A DNA stretch of 64,000 nt from Winogradskyella marina (GTDB taxonomy: Bacteria; Bacteroidota; Bacteroidia; Flavobacteriales; Flavobacteriaceae), in the NCBI RefSeq assembly GCF_015645385.1, contig NZ_JADOET010000006.1, positions 124,001-188,000 on the forward strand. The letters run 5' to 3'. The position numbers and the translations under genes were made by a program. The notes under the pieces are model-generated. The model saw nothing but the letters and a program-made list of their open reading frames with translations. It did not search any database and was not told where the DNA came from. Below, one piece after another: positions 8,974-17,395 of the stretch; position 1 is the first letter of the stretch, and every line of letters starts with the position of its first letter.

Positions 8974-9681
8974 TTAATAAAAGTCGTAATACAAACTCCA
9001 TTGGTTGGTGTCGTTATTTTTGGCGAACATTAAACTGCCGCCATCAACCACGTTGAAATTTGCCTTATAATCTGATACAATTTGAAACACAAACTGAAAG
9101 CCTTCTCCAAAACCATCAGCATCTCCTATACCAGATTGACAAAAAGAGGGATAACCACCAATTTTATGATCGTAAATATGATCTGTGATATCAAAATAAT
9201 CGTCGATAACTCCTTCGTTTTCTAGCTTTAAAATTTCGGCTTCATCCTCTAGAGATAAACCGCCACCATCCCATAACGGGAAATCATTGTCGTCTAATTC
9301 TGCCTGTAACGGAAAAGCATTTATAAACGAGTCTGAATTTTCTAGGTTTTTAATTTGAATATTTTCTAAGTTGCTATATTCTCTTATTACCCAACGGTCT
9401 CCCATATCTTCAAAACATTCTGGCCATTCTGCAGAAACAAAAACGGTGATGAGTTTTGTATGCTTAAAACTTGGATGCACGTAAGGCAAATTAGGAAGGT
9501 AAAACTGCGCTAACGGAAACATTTGATCTCCGTTTTTATCTAACGGAATGTCTTCATCGTCGTGATAAGCAAAGACTTTACCAATCCAACTTTCTTCAAT
9601 GGTATTTTTTGGTCTAAAGCCGCCTGTGGTAAATTTGGTAATCGGTTTAGATATTTTATTTTTTAGGTCTTCTACAGTCAT
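8974..9681 (-). CDS. DUF1963 (YwqG-like) protein
   Basis: A 235-residue protein with DUF1963 features: an early FRPKNTIEESWIGKVFAYH segment, LAQFYLPNLPYV, and the signature HKIGGYPSFCQSGIG near residue 175 with a closing beta-sheet (GSLMFAKNNDTNQWSLYYDFY). DUF1963 proteins are commonly found beside polymorphic toxins, which fits the neighbouring SUKH and DUF2314 genes. Cytoplasmic. It is the second gene of the operon, 11 nt from the first and 33 nt before the DUF2314 gene. Confidence 0.85.
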   Translation of the reverse strand: MTVEDLKNKISKPITKFTTGGFRPKNTIEESWIGKVFAYHDDEDIPLDKNGDQMFPLAQFYLPNLPYVHPSFKHTKLITVFVSAEWPECFEDMGDRWVIREYSNLENIQIKNLENSDSFINAFPLQAELDDNDFPLWDGGGLSLEDEAEILKLENEGVIDDYFDITDHIYDHKIGGYPSFCQSGIGDADGFGEGFQFVFQIVSDYKANFNVVDGGSLMFAKNNDTNQWSLYYDFY

Positions 9682-9692
9682 TTGTGTGTGTT

Positions 9693-10118
9693 TTATCCAA
9701 ACATGGTGCTATCCTCAAAAGTTTTACCATCGTAAGATTGTGCAATTAAATAATGATTCCCAAACATGCCATCTTCATTATAAATGACGTCTATCAAATC
9801 TTTGGCGTAAAAATGAATAGCTGTTATCGTTAACTTCTCTCTGAATTCTGGCTTGCTTAACTCTGGATATCCATTGTCTTCATCGGCCCAGTTTTCATTA
9901 TAATTTTCGTAAAACGCACTTACGATTTCATCTGTAGCTTTGTTCTTTTTATCTTCAAAATCTTCAAAAAATGAATTTCCTAAAGCAATCATGTCCTCTA
10001 AACTAATGTCTTCTAAATTAAGGCTGATATCAATTTTTTTCTGATCTAATTCAATTGTTGTTCTATAACAATCTTCACTTCGTGGATCTTTTTTGAGCGT
10101 ATCTTCTGTTATTTTCAT
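9693..10118 (-). CDS. Hypothetical protein, first gene of operator-controlled operon
   Basis: 141 residues, not firmly recognised. The layout (charged strand region, a helix MIALGNSFFEDFEDKKN, an ENYNENW helix, a closing strand pair ending SYDGKTFEDSTMFG) resembles small DUF2262/DUF6985-type domains. A TTG start at 10139 would add 7 residues; the ATG at 10118 (MKITEDTLKK) is preferred. It leads the unit 10118-6080 (DUF1963, DUF2314-ankyrin, anchor protein, SUKH, endonuclease V, unknown) from regulon promoter 2. Confidence 0.7.
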   Translation of the reverse strand: MKITEDTLKKDPRSEDCYRTTIELDQKKIDISLNLEDISLEDMIALGNSFFEDFEDKKNKATDEIVSAFYENYNENWADEDNGYPELSKPEFREKLTITAIHFYAKDLIDVIYNEDGMFGNHYLIAQSYDGKTFEDSTMFG

Positions 10119-10168
10119 TTTGAATATATTAAATAACAACAGGTTTAAGTTATTGTTAAGTACACTAA

Positions 10169-10214
10169 CAAAGATTAAACTTTCCTTGTGTTTTTAAGTA
10201 ACGGATTTCAGTGA
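10169..10214 (-). promoter_or_regulatory. Regulon promoter 2: operator plus -7 box
   Basis: Minus strand: operator TCACTGAAATCCGTTA (10214-10199), 22-nt spacer, -7 box AATCTTTG (10176-10169), which departs from TAnnTTTG at its first base. Drives the seven-gene operon that ends at 6080. Confidence 0.8.
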
Positions 10215-10233
10215 TATTGTAATATGAGAAGCT

Positions 10234-11385
10234 TTACAAGGTTGCTTTATGCGCTTTAAGACTTTGAATGAGCGAGTCGATACTTTTTAATTTCTCTTCA
10301 TATTTATTTTTAATAGCTGTTTGCGACACTTCGCTGATTTTATCAGAATCAAAATCTAAAAACTCTACACTTTCTAGAAAGTCAGGAATAGCATCTGCAA
10401 CATTTGTAGATGACTTTGGTTTAAACAACAATATTGATGTCGGTTCTTCAGTTTCAAATCGCTTAGCAGAGATGGTTTTAAATGTTTCCGATTGAGTCAA
10501 TGAGAAGGTCTCTTTTGAAATGGTGTAATCATTTAATGCTATTTCTATATTTAACGGAGAGTTATTTCGATAAATAATACCTTCTACAGGTTCTTTGTTT
10601 AACAATTCATCTAATGACGACCGTTTAGGCTTTGTTATTTTTACTGTTACGATATCAGTTAAATCACCTTTATCTTCAAAAATATGTTCTGGAAAAATAG
10701 AATGGTATATATTATCCCCTTCAATACTAGACCAATTTCCGTCTTCATAATAGAGCTGTAACGGATCGATAACTACAGTATATTTTACCTTATACTGTTT
10801 AATATAAGGTTGAAAATCTTCATTCAGGATTTTTAACTGACTTTTATAGAATGACATAGTTTTTAAAGAGCGTTCTGCTTCTTTTTTAGATACTATTTCA
10901 GGTAATTTGTTCTTTAATTCCGTGACTGCATCATACATTTTTGTTTCCAAATGAGACGTTGTAAATAACGAATAATCATGTGTTTTACTACCCTTGTTTT
11001 CAACAGACGTATTTGTTATTTTTTCTAAAGCAGCGTTTTCTGAATCTAACTCCATATCTACAAAACGTGCATCCGACAGTTGTTTCCCTTGTATTACAAA
11101 TACTCTAGATGTATCAGGCACCGAAAGCTTTGTTATAACGATAGGATCTTCAATCGTAATTTTTGTCGGTTGCACCTTTAAGACTCTGTTCACGTCTCCT
11201 TTTTGATACCTTGGCTCATTTAGTGTATAAATAATTTCAAATTTTAATAGGTTTTTGGGTAAATAGTACTTCGTGTCATTTGGTTCTAAAACCAAATTAT
11301 CCTGATATAATGCTGAATACGTTTTTTTACTGCAAGAAGAACATAGGACTAAGATTAGCACTATATAAAGTAAAGAGTTTTTCAT
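10234..11385 (-). CDS. Lipoprotein, DUF4831-like
   Basis: A 383-residue lipoprotein: signal peptide with lipobox LCSSC (Cys18). After the signal comes a YYLPKNLLKFEIIYTLNEPRYQKGD segment typical of the start of DUF4831-type Bacteroidota lipoproteins, then extended beta structure and a C-terminal helix (NKYEEKLKSIDSLIQSLKAH). The family link is tentative. Probably anchored in the outer membrane facing the periplasm. It is a single-gene unit behind regulon promoter 3. Confidence 0.75.
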   Translation of the reverse strand: MKNSLLYIVLILVLCSSCSKKTYSALYQDNLVLEPNDTKYYLPKNLLKFEIIYTLNEPRYQKGDVNRVLKVQPTKITIEDPIVITKLSVPDTSRVFVIQGKQLSDARFVDMELDSENAALEKITNTSVENKGSKTHDYSLFTTSHLETKMYDAVTELKNKLPEIVSKKEAERSLKTMSFYKSQLKILNEDFQPYIKQYKVKYTVVIDPLQLYYEDGNWSSIEGDNIYHSIFPEHIFEDKGDLTDIVTVKITKPKRSSLDELLNKEPVEGIIYRNNSPLNIEIALNDYTISKETFSLTQSETFKTISAKRFETEEPTSILLFKPKSSTNVADAIPDFLESVEFLDFDSDKISEVSQTAIKNKYEEKLKSIDSLIQSLKAHKATL

Positions 11386-11409
11386 ATTGAATGTGTTTAT
11401 TTAACAATT

Positions 11410-11455
11410 CAAAATTAGAATTTACACCACTCTATTTTATCCCTGAAACTAGTGA
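11410..11455 (-). promoter_or_regulatory. Regulon promoter 3: operator plus -7 box
   Basis: Minus strand: operator TCACTAGTTTCAGGGA (11455-11440), spacer beginning TAAAAT (22 nt), -7 box TAATTTTG (11417-11410). Precedes the lipoprotein gene at 11385. Confidence 0.88.
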
Positions 11456-11605
11456 ATTTGATACATACTGAATTCAGGTTAATCTATTATAAAGACCGTT
11501 TAAAACAAAAAAAACACATTTTTACAAACGTGCTTTTCTTGCTACATATTACCATAAAGTGTCATTACTTTTATGACAAACATCCGATTCATCTTTATTA
11601 TAGAT

Positions 11606-12862
11606 CTACCATTTTATAACGGGTTCATCTTTCCAGAAAATCATACGGAAGTCTTCGTAATGATTTGCGGTCCCAATGGTATGATTATCTCTAAGACCTT
11701 TGTTTAATTGTAATTTATGAAGCATGCCTGAAGCAGCACCAATCCACAACGTATTCTCATCATCAGAAATGGTCATTCCGGTAATTGTAGATCCTAAAAA
11801 GTGTTTCCAAATAGAATTTCCTTTAGTATCAACGGCTTTTATATAACCAAAAGCATCTCCTAAAATATAGAATTCTGAAGTTGAAATACCACAGTAAACG
11901 CGCATTCCATCGTCAATAGTGATACAATCTTCACCGGCTTCATAGGCTGGAATATTAATGTTTTCAAAATCAGAAGTGGCTACACCAATGGTAATACCGT
12001 TATAAAAATGACACGAATTGGTAATTAACTGTTTATCGTCTTTAGAGAACATACAGAAATCTGGATAAGCAGATTGCGTGCCTATTTCTGTAATTTCTTT
12101 ACCATTATGATCTAAAACCCTATGGTCATAACATTGGTCGCCAACTACAATGTACTTATTGTCATTAGAAAGCGTTGCATTTTCCATGTCCATATAAGGT
12201 TCCCACTCGTCATCTTCAGGATCTGGTAAGGGGTGAATCATATTTTCATCTGTATTTGAAATAATATAAATTCCGTCAGAGGATACTAAGAGCACTTTAA
12301 GTCCGTCGTTAAAAGGAATCAATTCTGTAATTCCAATATCTTTTGCTTTATCTAAACGGAATGTTGCAATAATATCTCCTTCCCAACCTTGTGTGGTACT
12401 AATGGTGTTATTTGTTGCAATTGCAAATACATTATTTTGTTTCGATTTTCCAACAGCATTAATAGAAGCATCAAGCTCTAAAATATCCTTATTATTAAGA
12501 ATGTAAGCCTGTCGTTGCTCATAGGCTGTTCCTGTTACAAATATAATTTTCTGTTCATCTATAAATTGTAACTGCATAATACTTTGCCCTTTCTCTTTCA
12601 TTAATTCAACTAAAGGCGTGTGCGCAGGCGGAAAATCTGCTCTGAATTGAGTCACTGTATTATTCTCATTGGCCGCTTTTAACCCTTGAAAAATCGCTTC
12701 GCTTAAATGTCCTCTATCATCCTTAGGTTCTTCGCCTTTCCAGTTTTCCCAACCTTTAGTTTCACCAAATTCAACCATAGCATTGACATCAGTAGCATAT
12801 TTACGTCCCTGTCGATTCCATTCGTCTTTAATCTGTTGCATATCTTTATTTGTCCTTTCCAT
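11606..12862 (-). CDS. Beta-propeller (WD/PQQ-like) protein
   Basis: 418 residues, no signal peptide. After about 85 helical residues comes a run of strand-turn-strand blades with recurrent SxDxxxLxxGxxxGxxxxxD patterns: FCMFSKDDKQLITNS, FGYIKAVDTKGNSIWKHFLG, MTISDDENTLWIGAASGMLHKL. This is a seven-bladed-like propeller used for protein binding. It follows the 12916-13563 gene by 53 nt on the same strand and is probably co-transcribed from regulon promoter 4. Confidence 0.8.
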   Translation of the reverse strand: MERTNKDMQQIKDEWNRQGRKYATDVNAMVEFGETKGWENWKGEEPKDDRGHLSEAIFQGLKAANENNTVTQFRADFPPAHTPLVELMKEKGQSIMQLQFIDEQKIIFVTGTAYEQRQAYILNNKDILELDASINAVGKSKQNNVFAIATNNTISTTQGWEGDIIATFRLDKAKDIGITELIPFNDGLKVLLVSSDGIYIISNTDENMIHPLPDPEDDEWEPYMDMENATLSNDNKYIVVGDQCYDHRVLDHNGKEITEIGTQSAYPDFCMFSKDDKQLITNSCHFYNGITIGVATSDFENINIPAYEAGEDCITIDDGMRVYCGISTSEFYILGDAFGYIKAVDTKGNSIWKHFLGSTITGMTISDDENTLWIGAASGMLHKLQLNKGLRDNHTIGTANHYEDFRMIFWKDEPVIKW

Positions 12863-12915
12863 GTGTTATGATGTTGAAATAGTGAAACTAATGTGGCTTT
12901 ATGTTAATTGTGGGC

Positions 12916-13563
12916 TTAGTGAAATAAGATGGCTGTTTTGTTGATAAGGCTAAATTTAGCAGCATCTAAAAGTGTAGCACAAACCAAGGTTTCCACCCAA
13001 AAATCGCCTTTATCTTGTATTTTTTGATTGATTTCCGATAAATTAGAGATGATATCATCTTCGTTTAACTGAATATCTAAGTACTTGGTTAAGCTTTTTA
13101 ATTCTCTCAACAAATCATAAGAAGACCCAATCATCGCTCCAGGAACAGGATGCTCATCATTATCAAAAAGAACCTCAGGTAATTCTACAGGAAGATAAAA
13201 ACCTTCTGCATCAGAGTGTGTTAAAAGATGACTAGACATATACGAATAGTGCTCCTCTAAAATAGGATCTTCTCCAGGTTCATCATCGATAGGAAATGGT
13301 GTTGGCGTCCAATCCCAATTTTCATTATCTCTATTTTCCCATACGTGTGCAGCAAAACGTTTTAAAAAATGTAAAAACAGATAAGGAAAACCTCCTGAAT
13401 GTAAAGATGCTCGATCTAAAGTTTCTGGCTCGTGGTGTGGTTCTACATTATTTTTAGCTAAGATGCTATTGATATTTTCAAAAATCACTTTATAAGCCTG
13501 ATACCCTTCTGGTTCGTTTTCTATAAAGTCTGCTAAAATGCCGCTCGTAATTGCTAATCCCAT
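12916..13563 (-). CDS. Hypothetical 215-aa protein
   Basis: Unrecognised. Helical start (MGLAITSGILADFIENEPEG), then a proline- and acid-rich middle (WDWTPTPFPIDDEPGEDP), then helices. No secretion signal. The longest frame begins at 13593, inside the -7 box of its own promoter, so the ATG at 13563 is used; the +1 should fall between. It is the first gene of a two-gene unit with the beta-propeller. Confidence 0.7.
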   Translation of the reverse strand: MGLAITSGILADFIENEPEGYQAYKVIFENINSILAKNNVEPHHEPETLDRASLHSGGFPYLFLHFLKRFAAHVWENRDNENWDWTPTPFPIDDEPGEDPILEEHYSYMSSHLLTHSDAEGFYLPVELPEVLFDNDEHPVPGAMIGSSYDLLRELKSLTKYLDIQLNEDDIISNLSEINQKIQDKGDFWVETLVCATLLDAAKFSLINKTAILFH

Positions 13564-13590
13564 AATATTGCTTGTTTTATTTTTACATGA

Positions 13591-13636
13591 CAAAATTAGA
13601 GCGGAACGTGACGCTTTTTATCACTGAATCTAGTGA
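13591..13636 (-). promoter_or_regulatory. Regulon promoter 4: operator plus -7 box
   Basis: Minus strand: operator TCACTAGATTCAGTGA (13636-13621), one of the best copies, spacer beginning TAAAAA (22 nt), -7 box TAATTTTG (13598-13591). Confidence 0.92.
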
Positions 13637-13690
13637 TAATTTTAAATCGTGAATATTTGCCTTAGATAATTAAGGTCCTAAAACGCACAA

Positions 13691-13719
13691 AAAAACACGC
13701 TAAAAAATAGCGTGTTTTT
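13691..13719 (-). terminator. Terminator after the vWA lipoprotein gene
   Basis: 12-bp stem (13691-13702 with 13708-13719), loop AAAAA, with A and T tracts on either side, so it can act in both directions. It lies 70 nt downstream of the vWA gene and upstream of regulon promoter 4. Confidence 0.85.
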
Positions 13720-13788
13720 TAATTAAACTAGTAAAACCCAGCATTAGAAGCCCCTTATCTTTCTATGCCAATTAACCCCCATTATCCC

Positions 13789-14502
13789 TTACATTTTTGA
13801 CGTAATAAAAGTTCCATTGTTATCTTCAGCCAAAGTTTGCATAAAATTTAAGTCTGCATCTTCCCCGAAAGCAATGGTATGAATAATAACATCATTTGTA
13901 TTTCTTTTTTTAACTTCCTCTATTACCGTATTGGGATTGTCATTAGGTAAGCCATCACTCATTAAAACAATTTCCTGAACGTCTTCCGTAGCTATAGCCT
14001 GTAGCAAACCTTCTAAGGTATCAGTCCCGCCTTGAGCCGTTAAGTTCTTCACAAATAAATTAGCTGATGTTCGCGCCATATTATCTGCAACCTTAAACGT
14101 ATTAGATTGTTTTGTAACTGAATTATTAAACGCAAAAACTAGAAACTTTTTCCCATCTGGCAAGCCTTTTATTGCCGGTATTAAATTACGTTTAACAGCC
14201 CCTAACTTGGTAGCCTCTTTAGTCACTTGCTTCCCTAATATGCCGCCTATTTTTCCACCAATAGCTTTACTAACTTTGTTTCCTGCTGTATTTCCAACTT
14301 CTCTCATCACCTGATCTTCAACAGAACCTTCATCAATACCTTCCATACTTCCTGAAATATCAATGAGGTATAGCGTATTTAACTCTGAAGTTTTAATGTC
14401 GTAAAATTCATCGGATGTTTTCACAGCATAGCACGAATGTAATAAAACACACAAGGTTATTAATGTGACAGCTTTGGTTATGGTTTTGAAATCAATCATC
14501 AA
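13789..14502 (-). CDS. vWA-domain lipoprotein with glycine-zipper insert
   Basis: 237 residues. Signal peptide with lipobox-like LLHSC (Cys24). A vWA domain follows: MIDAS DISGSM (residues 48-53), TAQGGTDT, and IVLMSDGLPND. Between the first MIDAS motif and the next strand is an unusual insert (about 68-101) rich in Gly and Lys (KAIGGKIGGILGKQ), which looks like a glycine zipper able to insert in or associate with membrane. The promoter has TAAATTTG (14529-14522) but no regulon operator at the expected place. It probably senses or binds metal-dependent protein ligands at the envelope. Confidence 0.85.
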   Translation of the reverse strand: MMIDFKTITKAVTLITLCVLLHSCYAVKTSDEFYDIKTSELNTLYLIDISGSMEGIDEGSVEDQVMREVGNTAGNKVSKAIGGKIGGILGKQVTKEATKLGAVKRNLIPAIKGLPDGKKFLVFAFNNSVTKQSNTFKVADNMARTSANLFVKNLTAQGGTDTLEGLLQAIATEDVQEIVLMSDGLPNDNPNTVIEEVKKRNTNDVIIHTIAFGEDADLNFMQTLAEDNNGTFITSKM

Positions 14503-14611
14503 TTAAATTTATTTTAGAGCACAAATTTAACCCTATATCGTATTCGTATAGGCTTGCATAAGAATTTGACGGTAAGTATTTAGGAAATGCCCTACTTGAG
14601 AGAGAATTCAA

Positions 14612-15364
14612 CTAGACTAAAGCATCGATATATTCCAACAAACTTTTTTTTCGACTTTGAGACACCGGAATCGCATGGTTTCCATCTAAAACAACTTCTT
14701 CTCGACGCTTATGGTAAGATGAAATGTAATTTAAGTTGATAAGAAAACTCTGATGGACACGAAAGAAATGATCCTTCTTTAATTTTTCATCAAAAGACTT
14801 AAGTGGTTTAGAAACTAAAATTCGACTTTCATCTTTGAGTAAAAATGAGGTATAGTTGTTGTCGGATTGGGCAAATAAAATATCCTTAAGCTCTACGATA
14901 TGAATGGCTTCAGAAGTTTTTAAAACCAACTTTTTTGAAGTCGTTTTTTCAGAAACATTATGCATTAACGCTTTTAGCTGACGTTGGTAATTAGTTTTAG
15001 TTAAGGCTTTAAAAACTTTATCGATAGCTGTTATTAAGGTTGTTTCGTCATAAGGTTTCAACAGATAATCTATTGCGCTAAACTTAAACGCCTCAATCGC
15101 GAATTTGGCATAAGAGGTGGTAAAAATAATTTTAAAATCAATGGTCTTAAAAAGGGCGAGGAATTCAAAAGCATTGCCATCGTCTAGAAACACATCTAAA
15201 ATTATAAAATCGGGCTGTTTTAATTGTATTGCACTAGCCGCCTCTACAATAGTTTTGGCGTTTCCGATGACATTAATATTGTCATATGCCTCTAAAATGG
15301 TTGAAGCATAAGCCAAAGCTTGTGGATCGTCTTCTACTATAAAACAAGAAATTTGTTGTTGCAT
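14612..15364 (-). CDS. LytTR-family response regulator
   Basis: 250 residues: receiver domain (residues 1-120, phosphoacceptor Asp in FIILDVFLDDG, Thr/Ser in IIFTTSYA, Lys in LLKPYDE), then a LytTR DNA-binding domain (KLVLKTSEAIHIVELKDILF ... FFRVHQSFLINLNYISSYHKR, ending AIPVSQSRK). Activators of this type bind direct repeats and often act near the promoter -35 region. It lies 15 nt after the sensor kinase gene and is its partner. Confidence 0.95.
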   Translation of the reverse strand: MQQQISCFIVEDDPQALAYASTILEAYDNINVIGNAKTIVEAASAIQLKQPDFIILDVFLDDGNAFEFLALFKTIDFKIIFTTSYAKFAIEAFKFSAIDYLLKPYDETTLITAIDKVFKALTKTNYQRQLKALMHNVSEKTTSKKLVLKTSEAIHIVELKDILFAQSDNNYTSFLLKDESRILVSKPLKSFDEKLKKDHFFRVHQSFLINLNYISSYHKRREEVVLDGNHAIPVSQSRKKSLLEYIDALV

Positions 15365-15379
15365 AAGACGACAAAGATA

Positions 15380-17227
15380 CTACATTTCAATGGTCTTAAA
15401 ACTTAAAATCACCTTTGTTCCTTGCGTGTCTGAGGTGACCGAAATAGTCCCTTTAAAACCCTTTGAGCTTCGATTAAGATTTTTTAGTTGCTCACGGATG
15501 ATGGCCATACTCATGGATTTATGTAAGCGTTTCGCCTCATCTTCTTTTACCTCAAACCCTTTACCATTATCTGAAATAGACACATATAAAACACTTTCCT
15601 TTTTATAGTAAGCTACCGCAATATGCCCTTCATGATTAGCGTTTAAACCGTGTAAAATGGCATTTTCAACAAAAGGTTGTGTTATTAATGTAGGCAGCAA
15701 ATCAAAATCCTCGGTAACGGAGTCCGCAACATCAATGCTATAAGTAAAGGCCTTATTGTAATTAAGTAATTGTAAATTAAGGTAAGATTCTAAAGCTATT
15801 TTATCATCTTCAACACTAATAAAATCCTCATCTGATTTTTCTAAAACAAGCCGAATTAATTTTGCATAACTCGTAAGATAGGTTTTAGATTTTTCTTTAT
15901 CATTTTGTTGAATAAAATTTTGAATACTTTGCAAGGCATTAAATAGAAAATGGGGATTTAACTGTGTTTTTCTTAAGCGTTGCTGTAACAAAACTTTATC
16001 CAGCTGTTGTTTCATTTTGTAATTTTTAAACCCAAAATAGCCTAATACAGCAATCAATATCGCAAATAGTCCTAATGCTAATAGTAGATTATGTTGTTGC
16101 GCAATGGTCAGTGCTTGCAATTTGTTTTCTGTGTCTAATACAGTAATACGCTGCGCTTTTTTTTCAGATTCATATTTTTCTGTGAGTTCCGCTACCTTTT
16201 CCTTTTGATGGGCCTCTACAATAGAATCCTTTATCTCGTCTTTTAAATCGGCATAATACAAGGCCTTTTCATTCTTCTGCAAACCTTGATACGAAGCTTT
16301 TAAACTATTATAGATATGAGGCTTTAAATTAATTTCCGCCCCTACAAGCGCACTATCTAAATATCGTATCGCCGTTGAAAATTCTTTTTTCTTTAAATAG
16401 GCATAACCAATATTATTATAGGTTTTACTTAGCGTATTAATCTTGTTGGATGCTTTTTTTAAGCCGAGCGCTTTTTCACCATAATATATAGCCTTGACAT
16501 AATCCTTAACTTCTGTAGAATAGTATAAGGACAAATTGGTATAAATGGTTGCTAACACTTTAGTCGCCTGAAGTTCTAAGGCCAATTCTTCGGCTTCAAA
16601 TAGGTGTTTTAAGTATTTTGAATATTCCTTCTTACTGTAATAAACACTCGATAAATTCACCAATACTTGAAGCTTTATACCAGTATTAAAGTCACTTAAT
16701 TCTAAGGCTCTTTCAAAATAAATCTGGGCATTTTTAAAATTTTTTAAGGTTGCATTTATGGTCCCGATATTAGAGTAAGTACTCACTAATTTTTGAGAAT
16801 TTGCCGTTTGCTCTAAAAGTTCTGCAGCTTGCATAAACAAACTTAACGCAGCTTCAAAATTTTGTTCGTAATACTGAATCGTTGCTAAGTTATGTAACGC
16901 TAAACCTTTAAAACGGTTAGACAAAGGACCCGCTATCATATTATGAAGAAGAGCTTCCGATTTTGAAAAGTCGTTTTTCAATATATAAAGTCCACTTTTT
17001 TGTAAACGTCCTTGGGCTAATAAGGTGTCGTTTTCTAAAGTTGTTGCAATTTTTAAAACCTTATTGACGTAAAGAAACGAACTGTCAATTTGAGTTTGTG
17101 CTAAAGTTTTAGATCGCTCTAAGAGTTCAGCAATTTCATTAGGAGTGTTTTGTGAATATACATAAGATCTTCCACATAGAACGAAAAGCAATAGTATATA
17201 AAAATACCCCATCCCACCTGTAGACAT
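15380..17227 (-). CDS. TPR-containing LytS/YehU-type sensor histidine kinase
   Basis: About 615 residues. Signal-like segment (GYFYILLLFVLCGRSYVYSQ), then about six tetratricopeptide repeats in the periplasm (ALHNLATIQYYEQNFEAALS; YNNIGYAYLKKKEFSTAIRY), a coiled coil, one transmembrane helix (LLALGLFAILIAVLGYFGF), then the His_kinase domain with LNPHFLFNALQSIQNFI and an HATPase (DNGKGF, GTKVILSF). The frame is open to 17290, but that start adds a non-signal-like leader; ATG 17227 is used, with 17212 as alternative. Co-transcribed with the LytTR regulator. Confidence 0.9.
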   Translation of the reverse strand: MSTGGMGYFYILLLFVLCGRSYVYSQNTPNEIAELLERSKTLAQTQIDSSFLYVNKVLKIATTLENDTLLAQGRLQKSGLYILKNDFSKSEALLHNMIAGPLSNRFKGLALHNLATIQYYEQNFEAALSLFMQAAELLEQTANSQKLVSTYSNIGTINATLKNFKNAQIYFERALELSDFNTGIKLQVLVNLSSVYYSKKEYSKYLKHLFEAEELALELQATKVLATIYTNLSLYYSTEVKDYVKAIYYGEKALGLKKASNKINTLSKTYNNIGYAYLKKKEFSTAIRYLDSALVGAEINLKPHIYNSLKASYQGLQKNEKALYYADLKDEIKDSIVEAHQKEKVAELTEKYESEKKAQRITVLDTENKLQALTIAQQHNLLLALGLFAILIAVLGYFGFKNYKMKQQLDKVLLQQRLRKTQLNPHFLFNALQSIQNFIQQNDKEKSKTYLTSYAKLIRLVLEKSDEDFISVEDDKIALESYLNLQLLNYNKAFTYSIDVADSVTEDFDLLPTLITQPFVENAILHGLNANHEGHIAVAYYKKESVLYVSISDNGKGFEVKEDEAKRLHKSMSMAIIREQLKNLNRSSKGFKGTISVTSDTQGTKVILSFKTIEM

Positions 17228-17395
17228 TCTGCTTGTATAATACGTAAGTTTAAAGCCAATGCTATACGTTTTGACTGCCCGATGGGTCATAACTTAATTA
17301 ATTTATAAAATTCTATACTAGTGAACTTACGTTTTTAACCTTCTGCACATACACAAGCTTAAAAAAACCAAGATTCATTTCAGTGGTCAAAAAAC

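Noticed and set aside
17320-17395. Operator-like half sites (CACTAGTAT, TCATTTCAGTGG) near the start of the TPR-LytS kinase gene
   Set aside because: Neither forms a two-arm operator, and no TAnnTTTG box lies 22 nt away in either direction.
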